Of a stretch of 64,000 nucleotides of DNA, positions 26,701 to 35,142 are shown piece by piece. The position numbers were made by a program, and so were the translations under genes. Numbering within the stretch: position 1 is the first letter of the stretch; each line of letters opens with the position of its first letter. Origin of the DNA: Myxococcales bacterium UBA1238. Lineage in GTDB: Bacteria > Myxococcota_A > Bradymonadia > UBA7976 > UBA1532. The stretch covers positions 2,771 to 66,770 of the forward strand of contig DBWM01000002.1 in NCBI GenBank assembly GCA_002309015.1, read 5' to 3'. Under the pieces are notes generated by a model. The model did not search any database. It had not been told where the DNA came from and was given only the letters and a program-made list of their open reading frames with translations.

Positions 26701-28085
26701 CGGTGGCCGCTGGCGAAACGCTGCAACTCGCTTTGAGGGCCACGGACGCCGATGGCGATACGATCACCTACAGCATGAGCCACGAGCCTTACGGATCCAC
26801 CCTCGCGGGCAACATCTTCTCGTTCACGCCTGTGGCTGAGCAGGCCGGTAAGTCCTACAGCGTGACCTTTACCGCCTCCGACGGCGCGCTGACATCGGAC
26901 CTGACGGTGGTTGTGATGGTCACCGGCTCCCATAACTCTGCCCCCGTACTGGCCTCGATCGCCGATCAGACGGTGGTTGAAGGCGGAAGCCTGAGCGTTC
27001 CTCTCTCTGCAACCGATGCGGATGAAGGCGATACCCTGACCTATTCCATCCTTTCAGGACCTGACGGTGCCGCCATCAACGGCTCCCGGTTCACTTACTC
27101 GCCTGCATGCGGCACCGGAGGCCAAAGCCAACGGGTTACGATCAGCGTGACAGATAAGGCCGGGGCGACCGATACCAAGAGCTTCCTCCTGACCATCACC
27201 GAAGCCGGCGGCGCCTGCTGCACCAGCAACTCGACCAACGCCTGTGCATACCCCATCGAAAACTACATCAACAACCAGACCCTCACGCTGCAGCCGGGTA
27301 CAAACCACTATTACTACGTGAACCTCAATGCCGGAGACATCATCCACAACGCGATCGTCTTCGACGGAGGCAACGGCAACCTCAACCTGGCCCTTTACGA
27401 TCCCAATGGATCCCAGGTGAATGGCTCTGCCTACACGACCAAAGGCTATGAGTTCATGGACACCACCGCCGCCACCTCGGGTCGCTACGTGTTGCGCGTC
27501 TATGGCAAGGACGGTGCAGGCAACAACTACCGTTTGGGAACAAGCATCGAGTCGCCTTCCTGCGCAGCGGATCGCTGTGAAACCAGCTCAACCAACGACC
27601 TGATGACCAAGGCCTACAATCTCGACGGCATCCGTTCCACGAGCGACTACAATAACTTCTGCTGGCTGACCTCCTGCGGTGACTTCGAATGGTACAAGAT
27701 CTCCGTGACAGCCGGCCAAAAGGTGCAGGTGATCGCTTCTTACAACGATGTGATCGGCAACCAGCCCGCAGAGCCCATGCTTCTCGCGCTCTACGATGCC
27801 TCCGGCAACCTCATCACGATGGGTGAGCAAGGAGCGAGCAGCATGTGCATGAAGCAGGTGATGGCCAATAACAGCAACCACAACTGCCATAAATGCACCG
27901 CCAACACGCCTTACACCTGCCCCATCGGTGAAGAGAACTCCCGTGGAGCCTGCATGACCGCAGTGACACAGACCATCACATCCGACAGCGACATCTATAT
28001 CTTCGTCTACAGCAGCCACCCAGGCGTCTACTACGACCTTCGCGCTGCCGTAGGCAACGAGTCCGCTGAATTCTGGCTGCATTGA
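23799..28085 (+). CDS. large Cys-rich MopE-like repeat lipoprotein
   Basis: A 1428-residue lipoprotein; the ATG at 23799 starts the signal MKTNALWVLAAAFLVAC, followed by acidic SDDSGEPE. Sixteen tandem units of about 20 residues (CGNGTCDEGETAESCPADC type, four Cys each) span ~23970-24945. A Myxococcus-type Cys-rich repeat follows (CGNNIVEWGEDCDDGNQNN). Next come about six MopE-like metal-binding motifs (ETCNGLDDDCNGLVDE type) at ~25140-26010. A second Cys-rich unit (CGDGLIQGNEQCDDGN), cadherin-like Ig modules (~26670-27200, LRATDADGDTITYSMS) and C-terminal PPC-like domains complete it. No enzyme motif is seen. It is most likely a surface-exposed, calcium- or copper-binding adhesive or structural protein, transcribed alone. 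Confidence 0.88.
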   Translation: MKTNALWVLAAAFLVACSDDSGEPENIADAEVDAQKDSGPTPIADSTTEDAADSSDSCGNGTCDEGETAESCPADCNLCGNGTCDQGESRTSCPADCDQCGNGTCDDGESKGNCEADCYCGNGNCEYYETHQDCPQDCKCGDGNCDTDETPQSCPSDCKCGNNICDNGETVESCAADCTCGNKVCDSNETSVTCPADCTCGDGTCSVNETNASCPTDCICGDGKCDVDESPANCAEDCPCGNGICDPGEVFSTCPDDCKCGDGTCGDGETLENCIADCHCGNDVCDYGETAATCASDCRCGDSVCSSGETKANCESDCYCGNGTCDEDETAASCVEDCHCGNGICDHGENSETCAADCFCGNGTCDAPGETNASCHDDCPSQCGNNIVEWGEDCDDGNQNNDDQCSNLCKNVECSSGDTRGCRTANGLTGLQNCTEDRHFGECIAVPEECNNLDDDGDGATDENLTRTCTTACGTGVETCSEGQWINCTAKKPETEVCNGLDDDCDGTPDNNIAGLGNECGTDVGECQKGVTACVSGSIVCLGEVKPVPETCDNKDNDCDGEVDKALFQGCQTDCGKGTEVCKAGQWVECSAQQPVTEVCGNNHDEDCDGETDEDCGDCEPGRTSECGVDKGICQKGIQTCGLNGEWGPCLKDGRSVTLPGDVEETCNGLDDDCNGLVDEVFEGKGDACGLSEGVCQPGIKSCIDGKVECIGTYGPFNETCNHLDDDCNGVIDNDLAADIYEENDVCNKARVLGTFEETIISKASWNLFPGGSIYPAGDVDKYIFNADEDWNWCNPLGDDEKPMGIKVLLATPDNASHYELCMDFDKPEDKLIDFCSTVTGGLRDNVCSSTPNADGMLEVNLPYIRNTCTGNVDQEVIISVRGKDGAASCEPYTLAFMVYTNDGSSIPVVCGDGLIQGNEQCDDGNTDPHDGCSATCRIESGYQCNGMPSTCSSNSSAPEWIYIGSQTVAAGETLQLALRATDADGDTITYSMSHEPYGSTLAGNIFSFTPVAEQAGKSYSVTFTASDGALTSDLTVVVMVTGSHNSAPVLASIADQTVVEGGSLSVPLSATDADEGDTLTYSILSGPDGAAINGSRFTYSPACGTGGQSQRVTISVTDKAGATDTKSFLLTITEAGGACCTSNSTNACAYPIENYINNQTLTLQPGTNHYYYVNLNAGDIIHNAIVFDGGNGNLNLALYDPNGSQVNGSAYTTKGYEFMDTTAATSGRYVLRVYGKDGAGNNYRLGTSIESPSCAADRCETSSTNDLMTKAYNLDGIRSTSDYNNFCWLTSCGDFEWYKISVTAGQKVQVIASYNDVIGNQPAEPMLLALYDASGNLITMGEQGASSMCMKQVMANNSNHNCHKCTANTPYTCPIGEENSRGACMTAVTQTITSDSDIYIFVYSSHPGVYYDLRAAVGNESAEFWLH

Positions 28086-28421
28086 TCCCGCATGAAATCA
28101 CTCATGAAGCCACATCTACCACAGTTTGATCGCCATTAAATCACCCTCCGGCCAGCATGGAACACTGATTGAACATCGTGCAATTGGGGTTCCATTGGAA
28201 TCGATCCCTGTTTTCATGATCTGAAAATAGGGGAGAATGCGGACCAGAGGGTGATCGATCCGTTTGCAACGCATTTGAGTGAGCGAAAACAGGCGCTCTG
28301 TTTTATCAAATAACCCAAAAAATGAGCAATGAAGCCTCTTCAGAACTCAAAACTGTTGCAATCAAAGCCGATCTTCCGTTTAAGATATGTCGCTTCGTGA
28401 ATCGAGATGGAGGATGTTCCG
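28086..28421. other. intergenic region with weak 43-bp phasing
   Basis: Words GAAAT (28094), TAAAT (28137), GCAAT (28180), GAAAA (28223) and GCAAC (28266) lie exactly 43 bp apart, but only the first, second and fourth resemble the array core. The palindrome TTTTCATGATCTGAAAA occurs at 28211-28227. The last ~40 bp form the leader of the winged-helix gene. Confidence 0.4.
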
Positions 28422-28760
28422 GTGAGTTCAGTCGAAAATACGTCCAACGCTGCAGAACCGAAGACTGCAGCCCAGAAAGCGCTCGAAACGCGCAAAAAAG
28501 TGGAATATCACCTGATGCAACCCAAGGAACCGTTTACGCTGACGGAAGAGTTGCGCTGTGAGTTTCAGCAACCCCATTATAAAGCGGTCATCAATTGCCT
28601 GCGTCGTAACCCCCAGCTGAGCATCAGCGAGCTTTCGCAGATGACCGACAATTCCCTCGCGCGCGTCCGCGGAGTGCTGATCCGCCTGAAGGATCTCAAG
28701 CTGCTGGAGCATGTGGGCGGCCGTTCCTCGGGTTATTGGTGCTTTACCAAAACCTGGTGA
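28422..28760 (+). CDS. winged-helix DNA-binding protein
   Basis: A protein of about 112 residues. I start it at the GTG at 28422 because GGAGG lies eight bases upstream; an in-frame ATG at 28407 would add five residues and lacks a ribosome site. The first ~35 residues are charged and flexible. From ~60 on, AVINCLRRNPQLSISELSQM, ARVRGVLIRLKDLKLLEHVG and SSGYWCF form a helix-turn-helix plus wing, as in small wHTH regulators and the winged C-termini of ATPase-type regulators. It is probably a transcription regulator; the target is unknown. It stands alone between repeat-rich intergenic regions. Confidence 0.75.
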   Translation: MSSVENTSNAAEPKTAAQKALETRKKVEYHLMQPKEPFTLTEELRCEFQQPHYKAVINCLRRNPQLSISELSQMTDNSLARVRGVLIRLKDLKLLEHVGGRSSGYWCFTKTW

Positions 28761-29364
28761 GCCGATTTAACGCCCATTCACTCTCAGGCTCCGGGCCTGC
28801 CGGTCACAAATACACGCCCGAAACCCCTTAAAGATTCTTCCCTCAGGTTCATTTAAAGGCTGCAACCACAGCAAAGGCGGATTCAAAGACCGCGTTTGCA
28901 CAGCATGATTGTGCTCTCCGTTGAACCTGACGATGAGTTGAAATTTTTAAACAAGGCGTGCGGAGGGTGGGTAAGTGCAGTTTCAAAAATGTAATGGCGT
29001 TTTCAGGGGCTCTGATCGGTTAATTGAGATTTTGAAACTGCGCGTCAGCGCTTTAAAAAGCGCGTAGCGCGCGTGAAATCGGCAATCCTGAATTTAAAAA
29101 GCGCCATTTCAACTTTGAAAACGGCCATTTTTTGAATGAGAAACCCGATTACAGGTTTGCGCAGCTGTTTTTTTGATAAAGAAGACGCATTTCAACGTTT
29201 GAATGCTGCATCTGACTTTTAAGGAACGCGATCGCGCATCTGCTTTTGGGCTTCTTTGAAACGAATTCCTCCATCTGAACAGAATTTTGTGGTGCATTCT
29301 TCTTAAAAAGGCCCATTACCGTTTTTGAACATCATTTCATTTTTCAGGAAAGGAACTTTGCATC
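28761..29364. repeat. repeat-rich intergenic region with a long inverted repeat
   Basis: A perfect 12-bp inverted repeat, GCAGTTTCAAAA (28977-28988) and TTTTGAAACTGC (29030-29041), encloses 41 bp. From about 29030 to 29310 the DNA is a string of T/A-rich cores (TTGAAAC, TTAAAAAGCGC, GTGAAATCGG, TTAAAAAGCGCC, TTGAAAACGGCC ...) every ~20-22 bp, half the spacing of the 43-bp arrays. AGGAAAGGAAC before 29365 is the ribosome site of the next gene. No gene was seen. Confidence 0.55.
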
Positions 29365-29673
29365 ATGTTCAATCGCCTTTTTCTCATGGGATCGCTGGTT
29401 TGCCTTTTGGCCTCACAGGCTTTTGCGGATCTTGCGCCCGTAGATGACGATCCGGGTACAACTTCTGATGAAAAAGACGGCAGGGATCAGGCGCGTACAG
29501 GCTCTTCGAGTAAAAAAGATGTGGCGCCATCAAAGGATGACGACGATGACGGCTGCTCGGTAGCCTCATTTCATCATCAAAACAGCACGCCCTTTGCCGT
29601 AGGCGGCATCCTGCTCGGCCTCTTCATGGGGACATCGCTGCTTTCCCGCAGAAAGCAGGATAGCGTCCGCTGA
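29365..29673 (+). CDS. small secreted protein with a MYXO-CTERM-like anchor
   Basis: A 102-residue protein with a signal peptide (MFNRLFLMGSLVCLLASQAFA), a short acidic, Ser/Asp-rich middle, and a C-terminus made of DDDDDGCS, a 20-residue hydrophobic helix (FAVGGILLGLFMGTSLL) and basic SRRKQDSVR. The Gly-Cys-hydrophobic-Arg cluster order is that of the MYXO-CTERM sorting signal used by myxobacteria to anchor secreted proteins to the envelope. The mature part is only about 40 residues, so it may be a small surface peptide or linker. It leads a four-gene rightward operon. Confidence 0.75.
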   Translation: MFNRLFLMGSLVCLLASQAFADLAPVDDDPGTTSDEKDGRDQARTGSSSKKDVAPSKDDDDDGCSVASFHHQNSTPFAVGGILLGLFMGTSLLSRRKQDSVR

Positions 29674-29695
29674 TCGCTTTCAAAGAAAGGAACCT

Positions 29696-30133
29696 ATGCG
29701 AAAGATTTGGATGCCCCTTTTGCTCTGCGGCCTCTTTGCCGGATCTGCGATGGCCGACATCCCTTCGTTTGGACCCGATGGCCGGCCGATCTACAACCAT
29801 CACCGCCATCAGCCTCCCATTGGAGCTTGGCGTCCGCTCGAACAGCCGCAGCCGGTACCGCCCCCCAATGTTGAAACGCCGCCGCCAGATGAACCGGCCC
29901 CCGATCCACAGGCGGTAGATGCCCCAAAGCCGGAGCCGAATGCGGCGCCTCAAAATCAGAAAGCGCCCGCTCCTCTGCCCGAAATCAAAGAACCCGCCGT
30001 GCGTTCGCATGATTGGGAGGAGGAGACAGAGCCTTCACCCCTGCTGGCTCTGGGCATCATTTTAGCGCTCTCGGCGATCTCACTTGGCCTCATCGTGAAG
30101 TTGAAACCCAAATGCAATCAGACACCCACGTAA
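29696..30133 (+). CDS. Pro-rich envelope protein with C-terminal membrane anchor
   Basis: A 145-residue protein with a signal peptide (MRKIWMPLLLCGLFAGSAMA), a Pro-rich middle (residues 40-100, PPPNVETPPPDEPAPDP type) and a single C-terminal transmembrane helix (LLALGIILALSAISLGLIV) followed by a short basic tail. AAAGGAACCT precedes the ATG. It starts 22 bp after the MYXO-CTERM-like gene and overlaps the transporter gene by 22 bp, so the three are probably co-transcribed. The Pro-rich segment would span part of the periplasm. No family is recognised. Confidence 0.75.
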   Translation: MRKIWMPLLLCGLFAGSAMADIPSFGPDGRPIYNHHRHQPPIGAWRPLEQPQPVPPPNVETPPPDEPAPDPQAVDAPKPEPNAAPQNQKAPAPLPEIKEPAVRSHDWEEETEPSPLLALGIILALSAISLGLIVKLKPKCNQTPT

Positions 30134-31200
30134 ACGCCCTCTCCGAAGCCTTCTTCGGGCAGCTCGCTCTCTATTCTGTCGCTCATTTTTGTGTCGATTT
30201 TGCCTGTGGCGCCCTGGTAGCGGGGATGGTCTGGCCCTCGGATTACGCCTATGCAGGGGTGATCCTCTATAACGGCCTCGCCTTTGCAGGACAAATGCCC
30301 CTGGGGATCTGGGCCGACAAGTTCAACCGGAACGCATTGGTGGCTGCGATGGGCTGCGCCCTGGTGTTCCTGGGGCTGATCGCAGGCCTCTGTCTGCCCG
30401 AAGTGATCCTGATTTCGGTGATCCTCGCAGGTGTTGGGAACGCTTTCTTCCATCTGGGAGGCGGGATCGATGTGTTGAACAGCAGCGGGGAGCGTCTGGG
30501 ACCTCTGGGGATCTTCGTCTCTCCCGGTGCCCTGGGTCTCTTTCTGGGCATCTCCCTTGCGCCAGGTGACCTCACCGAGGCCCTGCTGCCGATGATCCTG
30601 AATGTGCTCTGCGCTGTGGGGATCCTGATCTACCAGCTGAAGGTTTTCCACAGCTTAAAGAGCCAAAACGAACCCCTCAGTTTTGCTTTGCAAAAGCCCA
30701 AGGGGATGGGCCTCTGCCTCTATGCCCTTTTGGGGCTCTTCCTCGTCGTGGCGCTGAGGTCGTATGTGGGCTTTGCGCTCTCGTTCTCGTGGAAGACGGG
30801 CGTATGGGTGACGGTGCTCACGGTCGCCCTCGTGGCCGGAAAGCGCCTGGGTGGCCTGCTGTCGGACTGGATCGGGCTTCAGAAGACGGCGATTGCGACC
30901 CTTGCGATCGCGGCCCTCGCGTTCCTGTTTCCCGATGTTCCGGCGATGGGTACGCTCGCCGTGCTGTTCTTTAACATGACCATGCCGATGACGTTGTGGG
31001 CTCTGACGCGCATTATGAGCGGTGCGCGCGGGTTCGCCTTTGGCACCTTAACCTGCGCTCTCTACGTAGGCTGGCTGCCGATCGCCTTTAAATGGGCTCC
31101 GAAGCTTCAGATGGGGGCTCCATTCGCGGTCCTGACGATCGTCTCCCTCGCGTTGCTGATCCCGGCACTCGCTGCCTGCCCCAAAGGATCCCCCAAATGA
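30112..31200 (+). CDS. MFS-type transporter
   Basis: A 362-residue, very hydrophobic protein with about 11-12 predicted membrane helices. The loop after helix 2 has the MFS A-like motif (LGIWADKFNRNALVAAMG), and helix-breaking Gly/Pro patterns repeat in the second half (WKTGVWVTVLTVALVAGKRLGGLLSDWIG, shown in part). I start it at the ATG at 30112, inside the end of the Pro-rich gene. The substrate cannot be told from sequence. It shares a four-base ATGA overlap with the next gene, so it belongs to a translationally coupled membrane operon. Confidence 0.8.
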   Translation: MQSDTHVNALSEAFFGQLALYSVAHFCVDFACGALVAGMVWPSDYAYAGVILYNGLAFAGQMPLGIWADKFNRNALVAAMGCALVFLGLIAGLCLPEVILISVILAGVGNAFFHLGGGIDVLNSSGERLGPLGIFVSPGALGLFLGISLAPGDLTEALLPMILNVLCAVGILIYQLKVFHSLKSQNEPLSFALQKPKGMGLCLYALLGLFLVVALRSYVGFALSFSWKTGVWVTVLTVALVAGKRLGGLLSDWIGLQKTAIATLAIAALAFLFPDVPAMGTLAVLFFNMTMPMTLWALTRIMSGARGFAFGTLTCALYVGWLPIAFKWAPKLQMGAPFAVLTIVSLALLIPALAACPKGSPK

Positions 31201-31544
31201 CCCTTGCAGTCTTTGCCCGCTGCCTCGGGCTGACCCTGTTGATCGAACTCTGCTTCGCTCTCCTCTGGGGCCTGAGGCAGCGTTACCATCTGCTTACGGT
31301 TGCTCTGGTGCAGGTGACGACCAATCCCCTTGTGGTCTGGCTCACTCTGTACTGCCATGATCACCTGTTTCTGCCGCAAGCCTACTACATCGTCCCCATC
31401 GAATGCGCCGTCGTCGTCGTGGAAGGGCTCATCTACCGCTTTGCCCTCAAGACCCTGCAGCGTCCATTCGTCTTCTCTCTGGGCGCAAACTACGTGTCCT
31501 TCAGCCTCGGTTGCATCCTGGCCTGCTTCGGGATCCATCTTTAA
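31197..31544 (+). CDS. small integral membrane protein
   Basis: A 115-residue protein with three to four predicted transmembrane segments (LGLTLLIELCFALLWGL, LLTVALVQVTTNPLVVWLTL, VPIECAVVVVEGLIYRFAL, FSLGCILACFGI). The ATG at 31197 overlaps the transporter stop (ATGA), a typical coupled arrangement. No family is recognised with confidence. It could be an accessory subunit of the transporter or a small envelope protein. It is the last gene of the rightward operon. Confidence 0.8.
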   Translation: MTLAVFARCLGLTLLIELCFALLWGLRQRYHLLTVALVQVTTNPLVVWLTLYCHDHLFLPQAYYIVPIECAVVVVEGLIYRFALKTLQRPFVFSLGANYVSFSLGCILACFGIHL

Positions 31545-31556
31545 TCTGTGGAATTG

Positions 31557-31582
31557 CGCCCTCTGCGCGAAGTGAGAGGGCG
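31557..31582. terminator. hairpin between convergent genes
   Basis: CGCCCTCT (31557-31564) and AGAGGGCG (31575-31582) form a perfect 8-bp stem with a 10-base loop, 13 bp after the rightward operon and before the convergent SpoIID-like gene. No T-run follows on either strand, so it is a weak or rho-assisted terminator at best. Confidence 0.35.
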
Positions 31583-31606
31583 ATCGCATGGGGGAGGATG
31601 GGGCGG

Positions 31607-32563
31607 CTATTTGCTCGATCCGGCGGCGCTCCCGCGCTCATCGTCCGGGTTTTCGGCCGGGATCACCAGTTCACCGAGTTCACCGTCATCGTAGCTGCCC
31701 GGCGGAGGTGGCTGGCTCAGCGAGATGTCGTCTCCATAGAAGTAATGGAGGATGTCCATCGTGCTGTAACCCATGTTTTCGGCCAGGCAAATGGAAGCCC
31801 ACTGGCCCAGCGCCCCGCGGTTTGCAGCGTCCTCAGGGGCGAGCAGCGTGCCCTGAACCTTGTTTCCGGTCTTCCCTTCGTTTCGGGTCACGTGGATCTC
31901 CGTCCAATAGGTGCCCTTAAAGATGCGTTTCTTCCCCCGCGCACGCTGTCTCTTCCAGTACGAAGCCATCGCCTGCCAGGTCTTATATTTGCGGTAGCCG
32001 CTCTTTTTGGGCGATTGCGGTTTGCAAACGGCGTCTACCCGGGTGCCGGATACGTAGTTTGCGCGCAGGAGATTGCCTCCACGGTGGAGGAGCAAGTCCT
32101 CTGTATTTTGTGCAGCGGCCTTCGCCTCGGGGCCGGCCCCCGCCTTCCAGCATTGGAAATGAGGCCCGATGGGGACCTGGGCGGTCTCTCCACGTCTGCC
32201 CAAGAACCCCGCGAGGAACGTGCGGGCCGCGATCACCTGTGCTTCCAGGGCTGCGGCGCGCTTGGTGAGGGTCCCCATCTCGCATGCGAGGACCCCCGGC
32301 AGATATTCCTTTTCGGTGTCGAGCACCCCCTTGTCGGTCACGATGCAGAGGGGCATGTAGGTATCGCGGGTGCGTCCTCCGATGCAGCGCTCCAGATCGC
32401 TCTCCTGCTTTGCGGGAAGGGGCGTTTCTTTGGCTGGCGTAGTGTTTTTACGGGCTGTGGTCTGGGTCTTGGTTGAAGTCTGAACCCGGGGCTTCCGCGC
32501 AGGTGTCGATCCACAGGCGCAAAGAAGGGCGGTGATTGCAGCAAAAAGCAGGATCCGATGCAT
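31607..32563 (-). CDS. SpoIID-domain lipoprotein (probable peptidoglycan-acting)
   Basis: A 318-residue lipoprotein: I start it at the ATG at 32563 (MHRILLFAAITALLCAC, lipobox Cys at 17). A basic Thr/Lys-rich linker follows, then the SpoIID hallmark EYLPGVLACEMGTLTKRAAA and LEAQVIAARTFLAGF with the catalytic Glu in ACEMG. Near the C-terminus ENMGYSTMDILHYFYGD corresponds to the final SpoIID motif. SpoIID proteins are lytic transglycosylases that cut denuded glycan strands; non-sporulating Gram-negatives use related proteins in cell-wall remodelling. The Gly-Ser after the lipobox Cys differs from the acidic class elsewhere in the window. It sits beside the convergent membrane operon and downstream of the HelD-like gene. 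Confidence 0.8.
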   Translation of the reverse strand: MHRILLFAAITALLCACGSTPARKPRVQTSTKTQTTARKNTTPAKETPLPAKQESDLERCIGGRTRDTYMPLCIVTDKGVLDTEKEYLPGVLACEMGTLTKRAAALEAQVIAARTFLAGFLGRRGETAQVPIGPHFQCWKAGAGPEAKAAAQNTEDLLLHRGGNLLRANYVSGTRVDAVCKPQSPKKSGYRKYKTWQAMASYWKRQRARGKKRIFKGTYWTEIHVTRNEGKTGNKVQGTLLAPEDAANRGALGQWASICLAENMGYSTMDILHYFYGDDISLSQPPPPGSYDDGELGELVIPAENPDDERGSAAGSSK

Positions 32564-32642
32564 GAGATCTCCGGTTTTCAGGTTGCGATACGCTCTTTGG
32601 CGCAACGGATGGTGCATTTTACGGATGAAACGCGGCTTTTCT

Positions 32643-34976
32643 TCACGAAGCCGGTTCGTTTTGAACCTGCGACTCGGGATTGCGCAGCGTTTCCGGCAGG
32701 ATCAAAGACGGCGCCTTCGTGCAGATGAGCCACAACTGGTGGGCCGCACGCGTCGCCGCCACGTGGAAGAGATGCCGGGACTCGATCGCATCGGGGTATT
32801 GCTCCGCCGTGACTTCGAGAAGGATGACATAATCGTATTCGAGGCCCTTCACCTGGTAAACGTCGGTGACATCGATGCCTGGAGTGAAGTCAAATTCCTG
32901 GTCGAAGACGCGTCGCAGATTGGGAACGTCGGCTCGTTTGAGCGCGCTGTAATAGAGTGAGGCTACATCCGAGGTCTTTGCGATCAGGGCGACCGAGGCC
33001 AACCGCTCGCGACTCCGCAAACTCTTCAGCGCATCGGCCAGGAACGCGACCGCTTCGCCCTGTTCGTCGAACCGGAGGAGCTGAACCTCCGCCCCATCCC
33101 TCGCATCCCGGCTCGGCGTACCCACCTGATCGGGCAGCACTGAGCGGGCCAGCTCCATCACCTGACGCGTAGAGCGGTATGAGATCGCCAGCGGCGGCAG
33201 AAGCTCGGCCTTGATGCGGGTGGCTGAAAGCAGCTCATCCCAGCGCTCAAACCCGCTGTCAAAAACGATCCGCTGCGCTTCATCCCCCGCAAGGGTCACA
33301 GGCCCTCCGGGTCTCACGGTCTCGCAGAGGAGCTTCAGGCACAATGGAGAAAGATCCTGCGCTTCATCGACGATGATATGCTCGTATTCAATGCAGCATT
33401 CGTCGTTCTTCAGGCGTCCGTACTGCAGCTGGTAAATCCGCAACAGGATGGCATAGTCGTCCGCATCGAGCTTCCCCCGCAGTTCCCCTGCGTCCACCGC
33501 CTTCCCGTCAACCCCCTGATGCAATGTTTCGTCGGTATAGACCGAGAGATCGAGGGGATCATCGGACTGCGCTGCGACCGTCTCGACCAGCTCCTTGATC
33601 TCCCACTCGTAGACCTGCTCGTTTGCGGCCTTAAAGGCATCGACGATGCGCGCCTTGTTCGTGAGCAGCTCCGACCACAATTCAAAGGCAGAGGCGAGCT
33701 CTTCCATGATCTGATCGAACAGCTGGCGCAAAGGCAGCATGCGACCCTGGGCCATGCGCTGACCTTCGGGGGTTTCCAGGAACCGCTTCACCTGCTGGAC
33801 GCGCGGCACGAGGGGGAGGTTCCGCCGCTTCACCCACTCCCGTTCGAGCTCAGGGCCGCCGATCTCCTTGAAGTCGTCGTCGTACTCGCGGGATTTCTGG
33901 CGCATGTAGCGCTCGATCATGTTGAGGATGACCGGGTGACGCTTCAGTCTGCGCGCGCCCTGGGGCGTTTCGTCGGTGGTGGGGCGGTCTTTCAAATCGG
34001 GCATCAGGCGTTTCACCGCGTCCCGGGCGAAGGTTTCAAAAGTTTTAATGACCACACCCCGCACATCGAGGGACGGTAACAGTTGTGAAACGTAGCGTCG
34101 GAGGGCTTCACCGGGCGTGATCATCAGCATGCGTTTGCCCGCAAAGCGCTTCGGATCCTGGAAATGCAGCCAGGCTGCGCGGTGTAAGGCGATGGTGGTC
34201 TTGCCAGTACCCGCTCCGCCTCTGATGATGATGACGCCGGATCGGCTGTCGGTGATCGCTTTAAACTGCGCCGGATCGATCAATGCCGTGATCTCAGGGA
34301 GACGCTGGTCCGGATTGAGCCGCCCAAGGCGCGCCTGACGCGCTGCAGGTAACCTTGCCGCCGTTCCGCAACCCCCACTGAGCTTGCTCTGATCGGCTTC
34401 GATGCAAACGTATTGGCCGTCGCGCCCCTGCATCAGCACGTCCTCGCCCACCGTAAGGCGCTTGATCTCACCCCTGGCGATGGTCAGCGTGCGGCGTTCG
34501 TCGACTACACCCGTCTGCAACTCGCCCGCAAAGCGCTCCTCGTACTCGTCCCCCTCGTGATAACAGTAATAAATGCGGCTGATGGGTGAGTTTCGCCAGT
34601 CGACGATATGCACCCCGCGCTTCTGGTCGATGAATGCGCGCTTGCCGATGAACACATCGCGGATGCGGGACTGGCCCTTCACCTCGTCGGACAGCCGCAG
34701 ATGCGCGAAGTAAGGGTTCAGTGGATCGGCGGGGAGTTCCACTTCGTGAGCCTGGGCGGCACGGAGCGACGAGAGGCGCATCATCTGCTCGATGAGCGGC
34801 GGCTGATCCTCAAGGCGCGCTTCGGCGATCTGATCGCGCAGGGCCAAAAGTTCCTCGTCGAAGTTCGCCTTCTCGAGGGCGATGCGCACGTAACGATCGA
34901 TCTCGCTCCTGATTTGCGCCAACAGCGACTGCTCTTCTTCCAGGGCTTTCACTTGTTCGGGGGTTAAATCGCTCAC
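32643..34976 (-). CDS. HelD-like superfamily I helicase
   Basis: A 777-residue UvrD/Rep-class ATPase. A long charged helical N-terminus (residues 1-90, coiled-coil-like) precedes the helicase core, as in HelD, which releases RNA polymerase from DNA. Walker A is GGAGTGKTT (254-262); the aromatic/Q region lies just before; Walker B reads IIVDEAQDLSPL (~545). Further motifs include TLAGDEAQRIVF, ISYRSTRQVMELA and DVYQVKGLEYDYVILLE near the C-terminus. The GTG start at 34976 has AAGGAG eight bases upstream. An alternative is a generic DNA-repair UvrD-like helicase. It is probably cytosolic and monocistronic. Confidence 0.85.
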   Translation of the reverse strand: MSDLTPEQVKALEEEQSLLAQIRSEIDRYVRIALEKANFDEELLALRDQIAEARLEDQPPLIEQMMRLSSLRAAQAHEVELPADPLNPYFAHLRLSDEVKGQSRIRDVFIGKRAFIDQKRGVHIVDWRNSPISRIYYCYHEGDEYEERFAGELQTGVVDERRTLTIARGEIKRLTVGEDVLMQGRDGQYVCIEADQSKLSGGCGTAARLPAARQARLGRLNPDQRLPEITALIDPAQFKAITDSRSGVIIIRGGAGTGKTTIALHRAAWLHFQDPKRFAGKRMLMITPGEALRRYVSQLLPSLDVRGVVIKTFETFARDAVKRLMPDLKDRPTTDETPQGARRLKRHPVILNMIERYMRQKSREYDDDFKEIGGPELEREWVKRRNLPLVPRVQQVKRFLETPEGQRMAQGRMLPLRQLFDQIMEELASAFELWSELLTNKARIVDAFKAANEQVYEWEIKELVETVAAQSDDPLDLSVYTDETLHQGVDGKAVDAGELRGKLDADDYAILLRIYQLQYGRLKNDECCIEYEHIIVDEAQDLSPLCLKLLCETVRPGGPVTLAGDEAQRIVFDSGFERWDELLSATRIKAELLPPLAISYRSTRQVMELARSVLPDQVGTPSRDARDGAEVQLLRFDEQGEAVAFLADALKSLRSRERLASVALIAKTSDVASLYYSALKRADVPNLRRVFDQEFDFTPGIDVTDVYQVKGLEYDYVILLEVTAEQYPDAIESRHLFHVAATRAAHQLWLICTKAPSLILPETLRNPESQVQNEPAS

Positions 34977-35142
34977 GATCGGACTCCTTGGTCAAAATGG
35001 GGCGCGCAATTTAGTCCTTGCGATTGCGAAATAAAAGTATGCGCGGGCTGCAATGGGCGATAAAGTGAAGGCCGTAAAAGGTCGCGGTTTTGGAATGGGC
35101 CCGGCGGTGACGGGCTGAGCGGCCGCAGGAAGGAAAGTTACC

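Noticed and set aside
28761..29364. An RNA gene or tRNA in the AT-rich gap
   Set aside because: No cloverleaf, T-loop or CCA end was found; the inverted repeats are better explained by the periodic cores.
32643..34976. Anti-phage defence helicase
   Set aside because: The long N-terminal helical region fits HelD, and no defence gene adjoins it.
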